The position numbers and the translations under genes are program-made. Below, in pieces: positions 43,949 through 54,100 of a stretch of 64,000 bases of DNA. The DNA comes from Blautia hominis (GTDB lineage Bacteria > Bacillota > Clostridia > Lachnospirales > Lachnospiraceae), in assembly GCA_002270465.1 (NCBI GenBank), contig NQOF01000003.1, positions 620,001 through 684,000 of the forward strand. Reading direction: 5' to 3'. The notes below the pieces were generated by a model. That model was not told where the DNA came from and made no database searches. It was given only the letters and a program-made list of their open reading frames with translations. The number at the start of each line of letters is the position of its first letter. The first letter of the stretch is position 1.

Positions 43949-45355
43949 ATGGAACGCAGAGAACAATATAAAAGAATTATTATGTTTTTAGCATCTGCAT
44001 TTATTTTGATTGCTCAAACTGGTGTATTTGCCTATGTATGGTTTCATTTCTATGCACATTCAGGTGTTATAAGGATTACATTTTGGTATAGAGGAAATTA
44101 TGTTGTAGTAGGCCAATATGCATTAATGCTATTTTTCTTTTATAAAATTTATGGCGGCTTTAAAGTCGGTTATCTTAGAGTCTTTGATGTATTGTATTCA
44201 CAGATTTTGTCAGTTTTGTTTGTGAATGGGATTACTTATTTACAACTATGCTTGATTGGACGATGGAAATTTACAGAAAATTTAAAGCCCATTATAAAGA
44301 TGACAGGAGTTGACTTATGTATTGTCATTGTCTGGGTGATATTTATGAGGTGGATATACACAAAGATATATCCACCGCGTCAAATGTTGTTGGTATATGG
44401 AGAATATAGTCCAGACTCTTTAATTAGTAAAATAGCTGCCAGAAAAGATAAGTATAATATTTGTGAAACTGTTTCTATATCAATAGAAATAGAAGAAATT
44501 AAAAAGAAAATAGAAGCTTATCACTCGGTTATTTTAGCGGATATTCCTTCTAAAAAGCGTAATTTATTACTAAAGTACTGTTTTGAAAAGAATATTCGTT
44601 GTTATAGTGTGCCGAAATTGTCTGATATTATGATTATGAGCGCAGAAAGCATTCATTTATTTGATACTTCTTTATTGTTGTTTAGGAACGGAGGACTAAC
44701 AGCCGAACAAAAAATATTGAAACGTGCTTTCGACCTTATAGGTTCACTTTTATTTATAATTATAGCGTCTCCTATTATGCTTATTATAGCTTTTATGATT
44801 AAAGCTTATGATAAGGGGCCAATATTATACAAGCAAAAGCGTTTGACACAGAATGGAAGGGAATTTAATGTCTTAAAATTTAGAAGTATGCGTGTAAATT
44901 CAGAGAATCAAGGAACACAGTTGACGCGCAAAAACGACGAAAGAGTTACACCAGTAGGAAAAGTTTTGAGAAACATACATTTTGACGAAATACCTCAGGT
45001 GTTTAATATTTTAAAGGGAGATATGTCTTTTGTTGGTCCAAGGCCTGAGTGTCCACATATCGCTGAAAAGTATGCTGAGATCATACCTGAATTTGGTTAT
45101 CGCTTAAAAGTAAAAGCCGGGCTGACTGGTTTTGCACAGGTATATGGAAAATATAATACCACCCCTTATGATAAACTAAAATTAGATTTAACTTATATAG
45201 AAAATTATACTTTCTGGTTGGATATTAAACTGATGCTCTTAACATTTAAAATACTTTTTCAGAAAGAGAACACGGAGGGGGTAGAACCCTGGCAGATGAC
45301 TGCTGCAACCAAGGAAAATTTAAAAAAAATCGGTCAGGATACCCCTGATAAATAA
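43949..45355 (+). CDS. Polyprenyl-phosphate sugar-1-phosphate transferase (WcaJ/RfbP type), initiating enzyme
   Basis: 468 residues. Four N-terminal helices, a CoA-binding-like central region (about 145-240), a fifth hydrophobic segment (FDLIGSLLFIIIASPIMLII) and the catalytic sugar-transferase domain: GPILYKQKRLTQNGREF, VLKFRSMRVN, LDLTYIENYTFWLDIKLM and GDMSFVGPRPE. These enzymes move a sugar phosphate from a UDP-sugar to undecaprenyl phosphate and so begin a glycan. It is the only such initiator in the window and heads operon C under a consensus promoter with a GAAAGG RBS. Confidence 0.93.
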   Translation: MERREQYKRIIMFLASAFILIAQTGVFAYVWFHFYAHSGVIRITFWYRGNYVVVGQYALMLFFFYKIYGGFKVGYLRVFDVLYSQILSVLFVNGITYLQLCLIGRWKFTENLKPIIKMTGVDLCIVIVWVIFMRWIYTKIYPPRQMLLVYGEYSPDSLISKIAARKDKYNICETVSISIEIEEIKKKIEAYHSVILADIPSKKRNLLLKYCFEKNIRCYSVPKLSDIMIMSAESIHLFDTSLLLFRNGGLTAEQKILKRAFDLIGSLLFIIIASPIMLIIAFMIKAYDKGPILYKQKRLTQNGREFNVLKFRSMRVNSENQGTQLTRKNDERVTPVGKVLRNIHFDEIPQVFNILKGDMSFVGPRPECPHIAEKYAEIIPEFGYRLKVKAGLTGFAQVYGKYNTTPYDKLKLDLTYIENYTFWLDIKLMLLTFKILFQKENTEGVEPWQMTAATKENLKKIGQDTPDK

Positions 45356-45366
45356 AGGAAGAAAAA

Positions 45367-46125
45367 ATGAAAAAGCCGCTGATATCTGTTATCATACCAG
45401 CATATAACTGTGCAGGATATATTTCACAAGCAATAGACTCTGTACTTTGTCAGAGAGTATCCCTGGAAATCATTGTAATTGATGATTGTTCCAGGGATAA
45501 TTTAGATGAAGTAATGGAGAAATACAGAGATAGTCCTGTGCTTTTCTATGTTAAAAACCGGGTAAATATGGGGGCAGCACAATCCCGAAACAGAGGGATG
45601 TCTATGGCATCAGGTGAATATATTGCTTTTCTGGATGGGGATGATTATTGGGAACCTGATAAATTGGAAAAACAATTAAAGGTAATACAAAATAGTAATG
45701 CGGTATTATGCTGCACAGCAAGAGAACTGATCACAGGAGAGGGAAGGCCTACAGGCCGTACAATACCTGTCAAAGAAAAAATTATTTATACAGATCTTTT
45801 AAAACATAATTGTATAAATTGTTCATCTGTGTTAATAAAAACTCAGGTTGCGAGAGAATTCCCAATGTGTTATGAGGAGAGTCATGAGGATTATATTATG
45901 TGGCTGAGAATTCTAAAAAAGTATAATATGGCTTACGGCATAAATGAACCATTATTAAAATATAGAATAAGCAACAAAGGAAAGTCAGGAGATAAATTTC
46001 ATTCTGCAAGAATGACTTTTAAGGTATATCGTTATATGGGTTTTGGGTATATAAAATCTATACTTTGTTTTATTAGTTATACGTTTCATGGTATTTGGAA
46101 ATATTGTTTCGGAAGGATTAAATAG
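45367..46125 (+). CDS. GT2-family glycosyltransferase
   Basis: 252 residues. ISVIIPAYNCAGYISQAIDS, IVIDDCSRDN, GAAQSRNRGMSMASGEY and FLDGDDYWEPDKLE are standard GT2 motifs; ESHEDYIMW carries the acidic pair near residue 180. Eleven bases after the initiating transferase; its stop abuts the next start directly. It probably adds the second sugar. Specificity not predictable. Confidence 0.82.
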   Translation: MKKPLISVIIPAYNCAGYISQAIDSVLCQRVSLEIIVIDDCSRDNLDEVMEKYRDSPVLFYVKNRVNMGAAQSRNRGMSMASGEYIAFLDGDDYWEPDKLEKQLKVIQNSNAVLCCTARELITGEGRPTGRTIPVKEKIIYTDLLKHNCINCSSVLIKTQVAREFPMCYEESHEDYIMWLRILKKYNMAYGINEPLLKYRISNKGKSGDKFHSARMTFKVYRYMGFGYIKSILCFISYTFHGIWKYCFGRIK

Positions 46126-47124
46126 ATGGATAAAATATTAACTGTTACAGTACCAGTATATAATGTTGAGAAGTATTTATCAAAGTGTCTGGAATCTTTT
46201 ATTATTAATGATATGATGGATAAACTGGAGGTTTTGATAATTGATGATGGCTCTCCTGATCATTCAGCACAAATCGCTGAAAAATTTGTGAAGAATTATC
46301 CTGATGTTTTTCAGTTGATTAAAAAAGAAAATGGTGGACATGGTTCTGCGATTAACAGAGGCATAAAAGAGGCCACAGGGCGTTATTTTAAAGTGGTTGA
46401 TAGTGACGATTGGGTTGATGAGAGGAGCTTTATTCAATTGATGCAGACACTTATTAAGAGTGACTCGGATATTATCTATTCTAATTACTATTGGGTCGAT
46501 GACAATAGCGGTAAAAGAAGTGTTGAGTTCTCAAAACCCTTCGATCATGTTAAATATCATCATGAGTATAGGATAGATAATATAGAAGAAAATTATTTTT
46601 TGAAAATGCATGGTTATACTATAAAAACAGATATTCTTAGAAAAATTCCGAAAATTGATGAACACTGTTTTTATGTTGATATGGAGTTTGTTTTGTTTCC
46701 TCTGCCATATGTGGAAACAATTACTTTTATAAGTGATTTTGTATATATGTATCGTGTGGGAAATGCAAATCAAAGTATGAGTATAGAAAAACTAAGAAGA
46801 AATTCAGAAAATTATGATCGTGTTATAAAACGTCTATTCAAATTTTACGAGCAGCAGACAAATATGGATGTTAATAAGAAAAAATACATGGAGCATGTAT
46901 TAGCCAGAATGGTAGTTAGCAGAATAAAAATATATTTGTGTTATTCATATGACAGAGGGATAAAGGTTAATATAAAAAAGCTGGATATTTCGGTAAAAAA
47001 TAAATATCCTGCTGTTTATTACGCTGTAAATAATCAAGCAATATGGCTTTTGAGAAGGACAGATTATTGTATATATCCGATAGCAAGGCTTTTATATTAC
47101 TTGAAGGAAAGGGTAAGCAAGTGA
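46126..47124 (+). CDS. GT2-family glycosyltransferase
   Basis: 332 residues beginning on the base after the previous stop. LTVTVPVYNVEKYLSKCLES, LIIDDGSPDHS, NGGHGSAINRGIKEATG and VVDSDDWVDE define a GT2 domain; the C-terminal 120 residues are basic and partly hydrophobic. Co-translated with its neighbours, and followed one base later by the permease gene of ABC system 2. Confidence 0.82.
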   Translation: MDKILTVTVPVYNVEKYLSKCLESFIINDMMDKLEVLIIDDGSPDHSAQIAEKFVKNYPDVFQLIKKENGGHGSAINRGIKEATGRYFKVVDSDDWVDERSFIQLMQTLIKSDSDIIYSNYYWVDDNSGKRSVEFSKPFDHVKYHHEYRIDNIEENYFLKMHGYTIKTDILRKIPKIDEHCFYVDMEFVLFPLPYVETITFISDFVYMYRVGNANQSMSIEKLRRNSENYDRVIKRLFKFYEQQTNMDVNKKKYMEHVLARMVVSRIKIYLCYSYDRGIKVNIKKLDISVKNKYPAVYYAVNNQAIWLLRRTDYCIYPIARLLYYLKERVSK

Positions 47125-47125
47125 A

Positions 47126-47923
47126 ATGGTAAATAAGACAAAAATCAGAATTAAAACATTTTACAAATATACAGAATTAATGAAACAATTAGTGGTCAGG
47201 GATTTAAAGTTGAAATATAGGAGGAGTTTCCTTGGATATTTATGGAGTATATTAAATCCGTTGCTGGTTATGATGGTTATGGTTGTGGTTTTTTCAAATT
47301 TATTTAATAGAGGGGATTCTATTCCATACTATCCTGTATACTTGATTGCGGGAAGAACAGTGTTTGAATTCATTACTGGTTCCACAAATGATGCAATGCG
47401 TTCTATATTAGGAAATTCATCACTTATCAAAAAGGTATATGTACCTAAATACATATTTACGTTGTCTAAAGTGACCAGTGGGGCCGTGAATATGGTTTTT
47501 TCTATGGGCGCGCTGCTGATTGTTATGATTTTTACCGGTATACCATTTACATGGTATTTCTTGTTATTCCCATTAGTAATTATCCAATTATATATTTTTT
47601 GCAGTGGAATTGGCTTTTTCCTTGCACAGGCAAATATATTTTTTAGAGATATTCAATACATTTACAAGGCGTTTACTACAGCATGGATGTATGCAACACC
47701 AATCTTTTATTCAGTTGAGCAAATGAGTGGAAAAGTGCGTTTTATTATAGAATATTTGAATCCGGCCTATTACTATGTCAAACAATTCAGATGTTTTATT
47801 TATGAAGGGTGTTTTCCAGATATGCGAATATTTGTTGGCGGCTGGGTTATTGCTTTAGTATCCCTATTTATTGGCCTGGTCACTTTTAAGAAAACACAGG
47901 ATAAATTTATATTATATATTTAA
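47126..47923 (+). CDS. ABC-2 polysaccharide exporter permease (Wzm/TagG type), system 2
   Basis: 265 residues, six helices. LVVRDLKLKYRRSFLGYLWS and ILNPLLVMMVMVVVFSNLF open the domain; FTTAWMYATPIFYSVEQM is the typical late segment. It is only distantly like the system 1 permease. Start one base after the preceding stop. Confidence 0.9.
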   Translation: MVNKTKIRIKTFYKYTELMKQLVVRDLKLKYRRSFLGYLWSILNPLLVMMVMVVVFSNLFNRGDSIPYYPVYLIAGRTVFEFITGSTNDAMRSILGNSSLIKKVYVPKYIFTLSKVTSGAVNMVFSMGALLIVMIFTGIPFTWYFLLFPLVIIQLYIFCSGIGFFLAQANIFFRDIQYIYKAFTTAWMYATPIFYSVEQMSGKVRFIIEYLNPAYYYVKQFRCFIYEGCFPDMRIFVGGWVIALVSLFIGLVTFKKTQDKFILYI

Positions 47924-47936
47924 AATGGTGAATAAA

Positions 47937-48692
47937 ATGAATAAAAAATGCAGAATTGATGTTGAACATGTTACAATACGATTTAACAAATCCACTCAAA
48001 AGATAGATAATCTGAAAGATTATGCAATAAAATTAGTTAAGCGGGAATTAATGTTTCAGGAATTCCTGGCAGTAAAAGATGTTTCATTTAAAGTGATGAA
48101 TGGTGAAGCGTGGGGATTGATTGGAACAAACGGTTCAGGTAAGAGTACGCTGTTAAAGGCTATTTCAGGCATTATGAAACCATATAAGGGAACGATAACC
48201 ACATATGGCTCAATAGCACCTCTAATAGAACTTGGGGCTGGATTTGATGCGAATTTAACAGCACGTGAAAATATATATTTAAATGGTGCAGTTCTGGGGT
48301 ATTCAAAGAAATTTATGCAGGAACATTTTCAGCAGATTGTTGACTTTGCAGAAATTGCAGATTTTCTAGATTCACCAATTAAAAATTATTCTTCCGGTAT
48401 GAAGGCTAGGCTTGGTTTTTCGGTAGCTACAGTCGTAAATCCAGATATTTTAATTGTTGATGAAGTATTATCTGTTGGAGATGCGAAATTTAAGAAAAAA
48501 TGTAATGCACGTATGCAGGAAATGTTGACATCCAATACAACATTATTATATGTTTCCCATAATATTAAGTCCGTTATGAAACTTTGTACCCATGCTTTAT
48601 GGATTGAAAAAGGGAATATGATCATGAAGGGTGAAGTAAAAGAAGTATGTGAAAAATATATGGAAGCGCAAGGATTAACATTGGAGGATTAA
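47937..48692 (+). CDS. ABC polysaccharide exporter ATPase (TagH/short Wzt type), system 2
   Basis: 251 residues from the ATG at 47937, which has GGTGA 5-6 bases upstream; the open frame to 47871 overlaps the permease. Walker A IGTNGSGKST, signature YSSGM, Walker B ILIVDEVL, LYVSHN. It stops right after the ATPase domain, so unlike system 1 it has no carbohydrate-recognition domain and should export without reading a chain-end mark. Its stop codon overlaps that of an antisense IS110 remnant, so the C-terminus may have been altered by that insertion; the last residues (GLTLED) cannot be judged. Confidence 0.9.
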   Translation: MNKKCRIDVEHVTIRFNKSTQKIDNLKDYAIKLVKRELMFQEFLAVKDVSFKVMNGEAWGLIGTNGSGKSTLLKAISGIMKPYKGTITTYGSIAPLIELGAGFDANLTARENIYLNGAVLGYSKKFMQEHFQQIVDFAEIADFLDSPIKNYSSGMKARLGFSVATVVNPDILIVDEVLSVGDAKFKKKCNARMQEMLTSNTTLLYVSHNIKSVMKLCTHALWIEKGNMIMKGEVKEVCEKYMEAQGLTLED

Positions 48693-49079
48693 GATTGAAT
48701 ATTGCGGATGTCAGCAGGAGGCATAAAGCTACCGGCAACAAGTTCATGCTTAAACAGGTCAGTAATCCATTTGGCATCTTTCTTGTCAGTTTTCTTTCCA
48801 CGGATAGCCTTAACATATTTCGGATGAGCAAGGACGATCGAACATTCTTTTTCAAGAATGTTATAAATCAGGGTCCAATATTTACCAGTAGATTCCATGC
48901 AGACTTCTTTGCAATTGCGATCGAGTAGCCATTGTAACAAATCTTTCAGACCTTTCGTGTAGGTCGAAAAACGGTGGCTCTCGTAAGAAGTAATGCCCTG
49001 CTTGTCAGTAGAGGCAATACAGGCGACTACAAAAGTCTTGTGGACATCAATACCACAACAGATTTCGTGATTGGTATCA
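48689..49079 (-). pseudogene. IS110-family transposase remnant (N-terminal DEDD part)
   Basis: Read leftward from about 49079: HEICCGIDVHKTFVVAC, CMESTGKYWTLIYNILE, VLAHPKYVKAIRGKKTDKKD and AKWITDLFKHELVAG, all N-terminal RuvC-like/DEDD features of IS110 transposases (Asp in GIDVHK, Glu in MESTGK, Asp in KKDAKW). The usual continuation is lost: after FMPPADIR comes NIQS and a stop at the ABC ATPase end. Upstream, an in-frame TAA (near 49085) precedes any start codon. The C-terminal catalytic-Ser domain is absent, so the element is dead. Confidence 0.85.
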
Positions 49080-49085
49080 CATTAA

Positions 49086-49250
49086 TTGTGCCTGAAAAGA
49101 CAGTCTACACATATAAATATACTGTCATCCGGCAAGCCGGACAGCCCACTCACCTCCCCGTGATTTGTAGTATACCGAGTTTCCTACAAAAAAGAATTAT
49201 AACGAAAAATAGGCGCAGGTAAACATTTTCATTACGTTTTGTGCCTTAGC
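49086..49250 (-). other. Non-coding end of the IS110 remnant, possible bridge-RNA region
   Basis: About 165 bases between the transposase remnant and the next gene hold no frame of note. Intact IS110-group elements encode a structured bridge RNA in this position, upstream of the transposase. A TCCGGC/GCCGGA hairpin is visible near 49127-49142. Whether the RNA region is complete, or where the element ends, cannot be decided by eye. Confidence 0.3.
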
Positions 49251-49274
49251 GAAGCGAAAGGAATGGATATAAAT

Positions 49275-51134
49275 ATGAAATTACAAAAGTTAATATTAAG
49301 AGACATTGCTAAAGAAGATATTTTAATGGAGATGTTTGATTCTGAAGAAAAAATTAAAGAGAATAAAATGTCAACAAGATCTTTATATGGGAGAATGGAG
49401 GGGGCCTCATTTTTAGGAAAAGGTATAGAAGGAGTAGGTTTTCATAAAAATGGGATTTTGTCATTAGATACCTTCCAAAATAGTTTTTCTACAGGTAAAT
49501 GGGATAAATATACAGTCGTAAAGAATGTATATTTAAGTCTGGTTTTACAAGGTAAGTTTAAAGTTTCTTTAATACATGCAATTTATGAATGTAAAGACAT
49601 TAAAGAAAAGATAATATCGTCATCCGTAATAAAATTAAAAGACAGAGAAGTGATAAAGCTGGACTTTGGCAGGTTAAAAGATAAAGGCATTTTTTATGCT
49701 AAATTAGAAGCTTTGGAAGAAAATTCAAAATTATTTTCTGGATATTATGGCACTGAAAAATGCACAGCAACACAAGAGGTAAAATTGGCTATAGATATTT
49801 GTACCTTTAAACGAGAAAAATATGTAGCACGGAATATGGAGATTTTGAAAAGGGATATTTTAAATAATGATTTATCACCGTGTTATAATAAAATTTGGAT
49901 TCATATTTCTGATAATGGTTCATCATTGGAAGGTGTAGTGGATACACAAGAACATATCACTGTAAATGAAAATGCTAATCTAGGAGGTGTTGGTGGATTT
50001 ACACGCGGTATTATAGAAACCAAAAAAAGGTGGCAGCAAGAAGGATATACACATGTATTGATCATGGATGATGATGCAACTATAAGTTCAGCAGCTATTG
50101 AAGTAACATATAATTTACTGTCTTATCTGAAACAAGAATATTTTAACTATACAGTTGGCGGAAAATTATTGGTTTTAGATGCACCATTTATTCAATACGA
50201 AGTCGGAGCCAAGTGGAATTCTGGTAATATTAAAGCATTAAAAAATGGTTGGGATATGAGGTATGCAGAAAAAGTAATCAAGAGTGAGATTGAAGATGAA
50301 GATATTGAATATCAGGGATGGTGGTATTGCTGTATCCCGTTAAGTGAAATTGGGGATGATAATTTGCCGTTGCCTATTTTTATTCATAGAGATGATATAG
50401 AATATGGACTTAGAACTGGGCGAAAAAGATTCATTTATATGAATCAAATATGTATTTGGCATGAAGCATTTGCTGGAAAAATGCCAGGAGTATTGGAGTA
50501 TTATGATATCAGAAACCATTGCATCACTAATGCGATTCAATGTCCGGAATATACGAAGGAGGAGTTTAAGAAATTTTTGACTAAATGGGTTTGGAGAAAT
50601 ATTGCAAAATATCGGTACAAATATGTTGATTATAATATTAAAGCAGTAGAAGATTTTTGTGAAGGAATTGACTGGCTTCGACAGACAGATGCAATAGCAT
50701 TGCATAAAGAATTAATTGCAATGAATTATAAAGCATTACCGGTAGAAGACTATATTGGCCATTATGGTTTTACAGAAGAGGACTCTAAAAAAGAGGAGAA
50801 AGGTTATTACAATCCTGTTCTGCCCGTTAGATATTTCCACAAAATTACCGCTAATGGATATTTTTTTCCGGCAAAATCTGAAAAGATAGTCGTAACAGCC
50901 CCATATGGAAGTGTACATCGTTTATACCGTAGAGATAAGACGATAGTTGTGGACAGTTTCGGCAAAGGTATATATCTGGAACGGGACCGTAAGCAGTTAC
51001 GGGAGTGTAAACACAAACTGGATTACGCGCTAAAATTAATTGATCAAAAATATGAAGAAGCAGCAAAAAGCTATAGAGAAAGATATAAGGAACTAGTTAG
51101 CTTAGAATTCTGGAAAAAGTATCTCGGTATCTGA
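49275..51134 (+). CDS. GlfT2-like galactofuranosyltransferase
   Basis: 619 residues from the ATG at 49275 (GGA 8 bases upstream; the frame opens at 49239). Layout follows mycobacterial GlfT2: an N-terminal beta domain (to about 170), a GT-A domain with VLIMDDDATISS (DDD metal site), NANLGGVGGFTRGI, then PLPIFIHRDDIEYGLRTG with the acid/base Asp pair, CIWHEAF (metal His) and YYDIRNHCITNAI, and a C-terminal helical region. GlfT2 polymerises galactofuranose from UDP-Galf; a glf gene lies three genes downstream in the same operon. It follows the IS110 remnant, so its transcription may rely on read-through. Confidence 0.85.
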   Translation: MKLQKLILRDIAKEDILMEMFDSEEKIKENKMSTRSLYGRMEGASFLGKGIEGVGFHKNGILSLDTFQNSFSTGKWDKYTVVKNVYLSLVLQGKFKVSLIHAIYECKDIKEKIISSSVIKLKDREVIKLDFGRLKDKGIFYAKLEALEENSKLFSGYYGTEKCTATQEVKLAIDICTFKREKYVARNMEILKRDILNNDLSPCYNKIWIHISDNGSSLEGVVDTQEHITVNENANLGGVGGFTRGIIETKKRWQQEGYTHVLIMDDDATISSAAIEVTYNLLSYLKQEYFNYTVGGKLLVLDAPFIQYEVGAKWNSGNIKALKNGWDMRYAEKVIKSEIEDEDIEYQGWWYCCIPLSEIGDDNLPLPIFIHRDDIEYGLRTGRKRFIYMNQICIWHEAFAGKMPGVLEYYDIRNHCITNAIQCPEYTKEEFKKFLTKWVWRNIAKYRYKYVDYNIKAVEDFCEGIDWLRQTDAIALHKELIAMNYKALPVEDYIGHYGFTEEDSKKEEKGYYNPVLPVRYFHKITANGYFFPAKSEKIVVTAPYGSVHRLYRRDKTIVVDSFGKGIYLERDRKQLRECKHKLDYALKLIDQKYEEAAKSYRERYKELVSLEFWKKYLGI

Positions 51135-51148
51135 GAAAGGAGAGACAA

Positions 51149-54100
51149 ATGGAATTCAGAGAGGAATTGTCGGCTTTAAAAGGAAAGCGTTATGATGTCG
51201 CAATATCTGGGGTATGGTACGGCGAAAATTATGGTAGTACGTTAACCTATTATGCTTTATATAAAGTTGTTAAAGAATTAGGTTATTCAATTTTGATGAT
51301 TGACAAAGCTCGTATTATAGAAAATGATGCAGAGTTAGCACCTGGTTCCCATTCCAGAGTGTTTGCTGAAAAATACTATGATGCAATTGCACCATCATTG
51401 GATTCTACTGATATGAGACTGCTCAATCAGTATTGCGATACATTCTTAATGGGGTGTGATCAAGTATGGAATTATGGTATTGCGAAAAACCTTGGATTTA
51501 ACCATTATTTTGATTTTGTACAGGATGATAAAAGGAAGATTTCTTACGCGTCATCATTCGGGCATGCAGTTTCTTTCACTCCTCCAGAAGCAATTTCTGA
51601 AGTGACACGATTGTTTCATCGTTTTGATGCAATTTCTGTACGTGAATATGATGCAGTACAGGTCTTAAAAAATGAGTTTGGAGTCGAAGCAGTACAAGTT
51701 TTGGATCCGGTTTTTTTAGTGGGCGCAAAAGAGTACGAGACTATTCTTGAAGAGGCAAATGTAAAAGAAAATGATAGATATTTGTTGGCTTATATCTTGG
51801 ATCCAACACCTGAGATCAGAGAGAGTTTATTGTATGCAGCTCAAAAGAAAAATTTAAAGTTAATAGTCTTATTGGACGGTAGAGGCGATTTTAAAAAAAA
51901 TAAAGAGATAATAAATTTACCTAATATAGTTGAAAATTTAAATGCTTTGGATTGGTTGTGGTATTTTAGAAACGCTGAGTTTGTTATTACGGATTCCTGC
52001 CACGGGGCCAGTTTTTCATTAATATTTAAAAAAACATTTATTTGCATAGCAAATAGAAGACGAGGCATTTCAAGATTTGAATCATTGGTTGACTTATTTA
52101 GAATTAGGGAGCGGCTGATTTATGATCCAATTCAGATTCAGAAAAGTGATTTGTTATCTATCGACATCGATTATAAACAGATAGAAAAAATACTTGAAAT
52201 GGAATGCACACGTTCAAAAAAATGGCTTAAAGAGGCATTAAGTCTTGAAAAAAAGGAGATACAGAATATTTCATGTGTTTCAAAAAAAGAATGTTGTGGG
52301 TGCGGTGCATGTTATAATGTCTGTCCAGTTGAAGCAATTGACATGGTATATGATGATGAAGGATTTTTGTACCCGAAAATTAATGAGGAAAAGTGTATCC
52401 ATTGCAAAAAGTGTATGAAAGCATGCCCTTCTATATCTCCTGTTTATGATAATAATTTAGAGCCAGCATGTTATGCTGCATATGGAAATGATGAAATAAG
52501 GGAAAAAAGTTCTTCAGGGGGGATTTTTTCTCTTGTGGCAGAAGAAATTTTAAAGCAGGGAGGAGCGATTTGTGGAGCAGCTTTTGATGAGGACTTCAGA
52601 TTAGAACAAAAAGTAATTTATTCGCAAGAAGAGATGTCCGATCTAAGGGGATCTAAGTATATACAAAGTAATACGAAAAAGACATATTTGGAAATAAAAA
52701 AAGTGCTTAATAATGGACAGCCTGCACTATATGTAGGATGCCCATGCCAGGTGGCAGGGTTAAAGAGCTATCTTGGAAAAGATTATGAAAATTTGTTTAC
52801 AATAGATTTATTATGCCATGGCGGTCCATCTCCTAAAGCATTTGAAAAATATTTGGATGAGGTGCATGGAAAGAAAAAAATAAAGAGTGTTGGTTTTAGA
52901 GATAAAGATTACTTTGGATGGTCGACAGAGATGACCGTTAAATATAGCAATGGAGATGTGTATAGAAAATTACGTTCAGAAGATCTGTTTTATAGGGCCT
53001 TTTTACCATGTTTATCGGTTCGTCCACATTGTCAGGTTTGCAATTATGCACAATTGCCTAGACAGGGAGATTTTACTTTGGGAGATTTTTGGGGAGTTGC
53101 CAAATATAATCCCGCTTTTACAGATGGAAAAGGAACTTCCATTGTGTCAGTAAATAGTCAAAAGGGTAGTTGCATGTTGGCAGAAATAAGAAATAAATTG
53201 CGTTTATTAGAGTCAATAGATCGTGAGTATATTTTAACGCATGGGCAACCCTATGCCAGGCCTTTCAGAAATAATCCAAGGCGATATCGTTTTCATCGTT
53301 TGTTAAAAAAATGTTCTTTTCAGAAAGCAGTGGAATGTTGTGAAAGAAATGAGTTTGATTTTGGGATTCTGGGAATGAACGCAGATTCATTTGGTGAGAT
53401 TTTGTCATATTATGCTCTTTATCAGATAGTAAGTAACATGGGTTATTCTATACTAATGGTTAAGCGTCCTAGAGAATTAGAAAGAAAAATAACACCTCTT
53501 AAATATAGACTTACAGAATTTTCTAATCGTTATTATCCTATGGTCAGTAACCATGAAAGTCTGGAGAAGTTAAATTTATTGGATAAAACATGTGGTGGTT
53601 TTATTCTTGCCGATAGAAAAAATAATTCGCAGTATAATTTTATGAACAATATGAATGGAGTTTTAGACATCGATTTATTCTCTAAAAAGTATTGTGGATT
53701 ATCTCCTGTTTTGCTTGCTGATGTATCTATATTTAATGAACTCATAAATAAAGTGGATGAATTAAAATGTAAAGATTATTATGTGTACTATTTATCTGAC
53801 AACAATTGGGAAATACAAGAAGAATTTGATAAATATGCTTCGAATAATCATTGTGAACTTCTTAATCTGTCTAATGATATGTCTGTTGAGGAATGGTTGA
53901 AATATATAAAGTATGCGAAAGGTATTTTTACTGATTTAAAGGATGGTATTGATTTTTCTATAATATTTAAAAAGAAATATTTAGTAATACAAGATAATAT
54001 CAATAAAGAATTACAGGAATATGTAAAGAAATTAAAAATAGAAGATCATTGTTGCAAATTCAATGAAATAAGTAATGCATTTGCAGTGTTGGATATGTTG

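Noticed and set aside
48695-49222. Two rightward frames (77 and 82 codons) after the ABC ATPase gene
   Set aside because: They are antisense to the IS110 transposase remnant, which explains the sequence fully on the minus strand.
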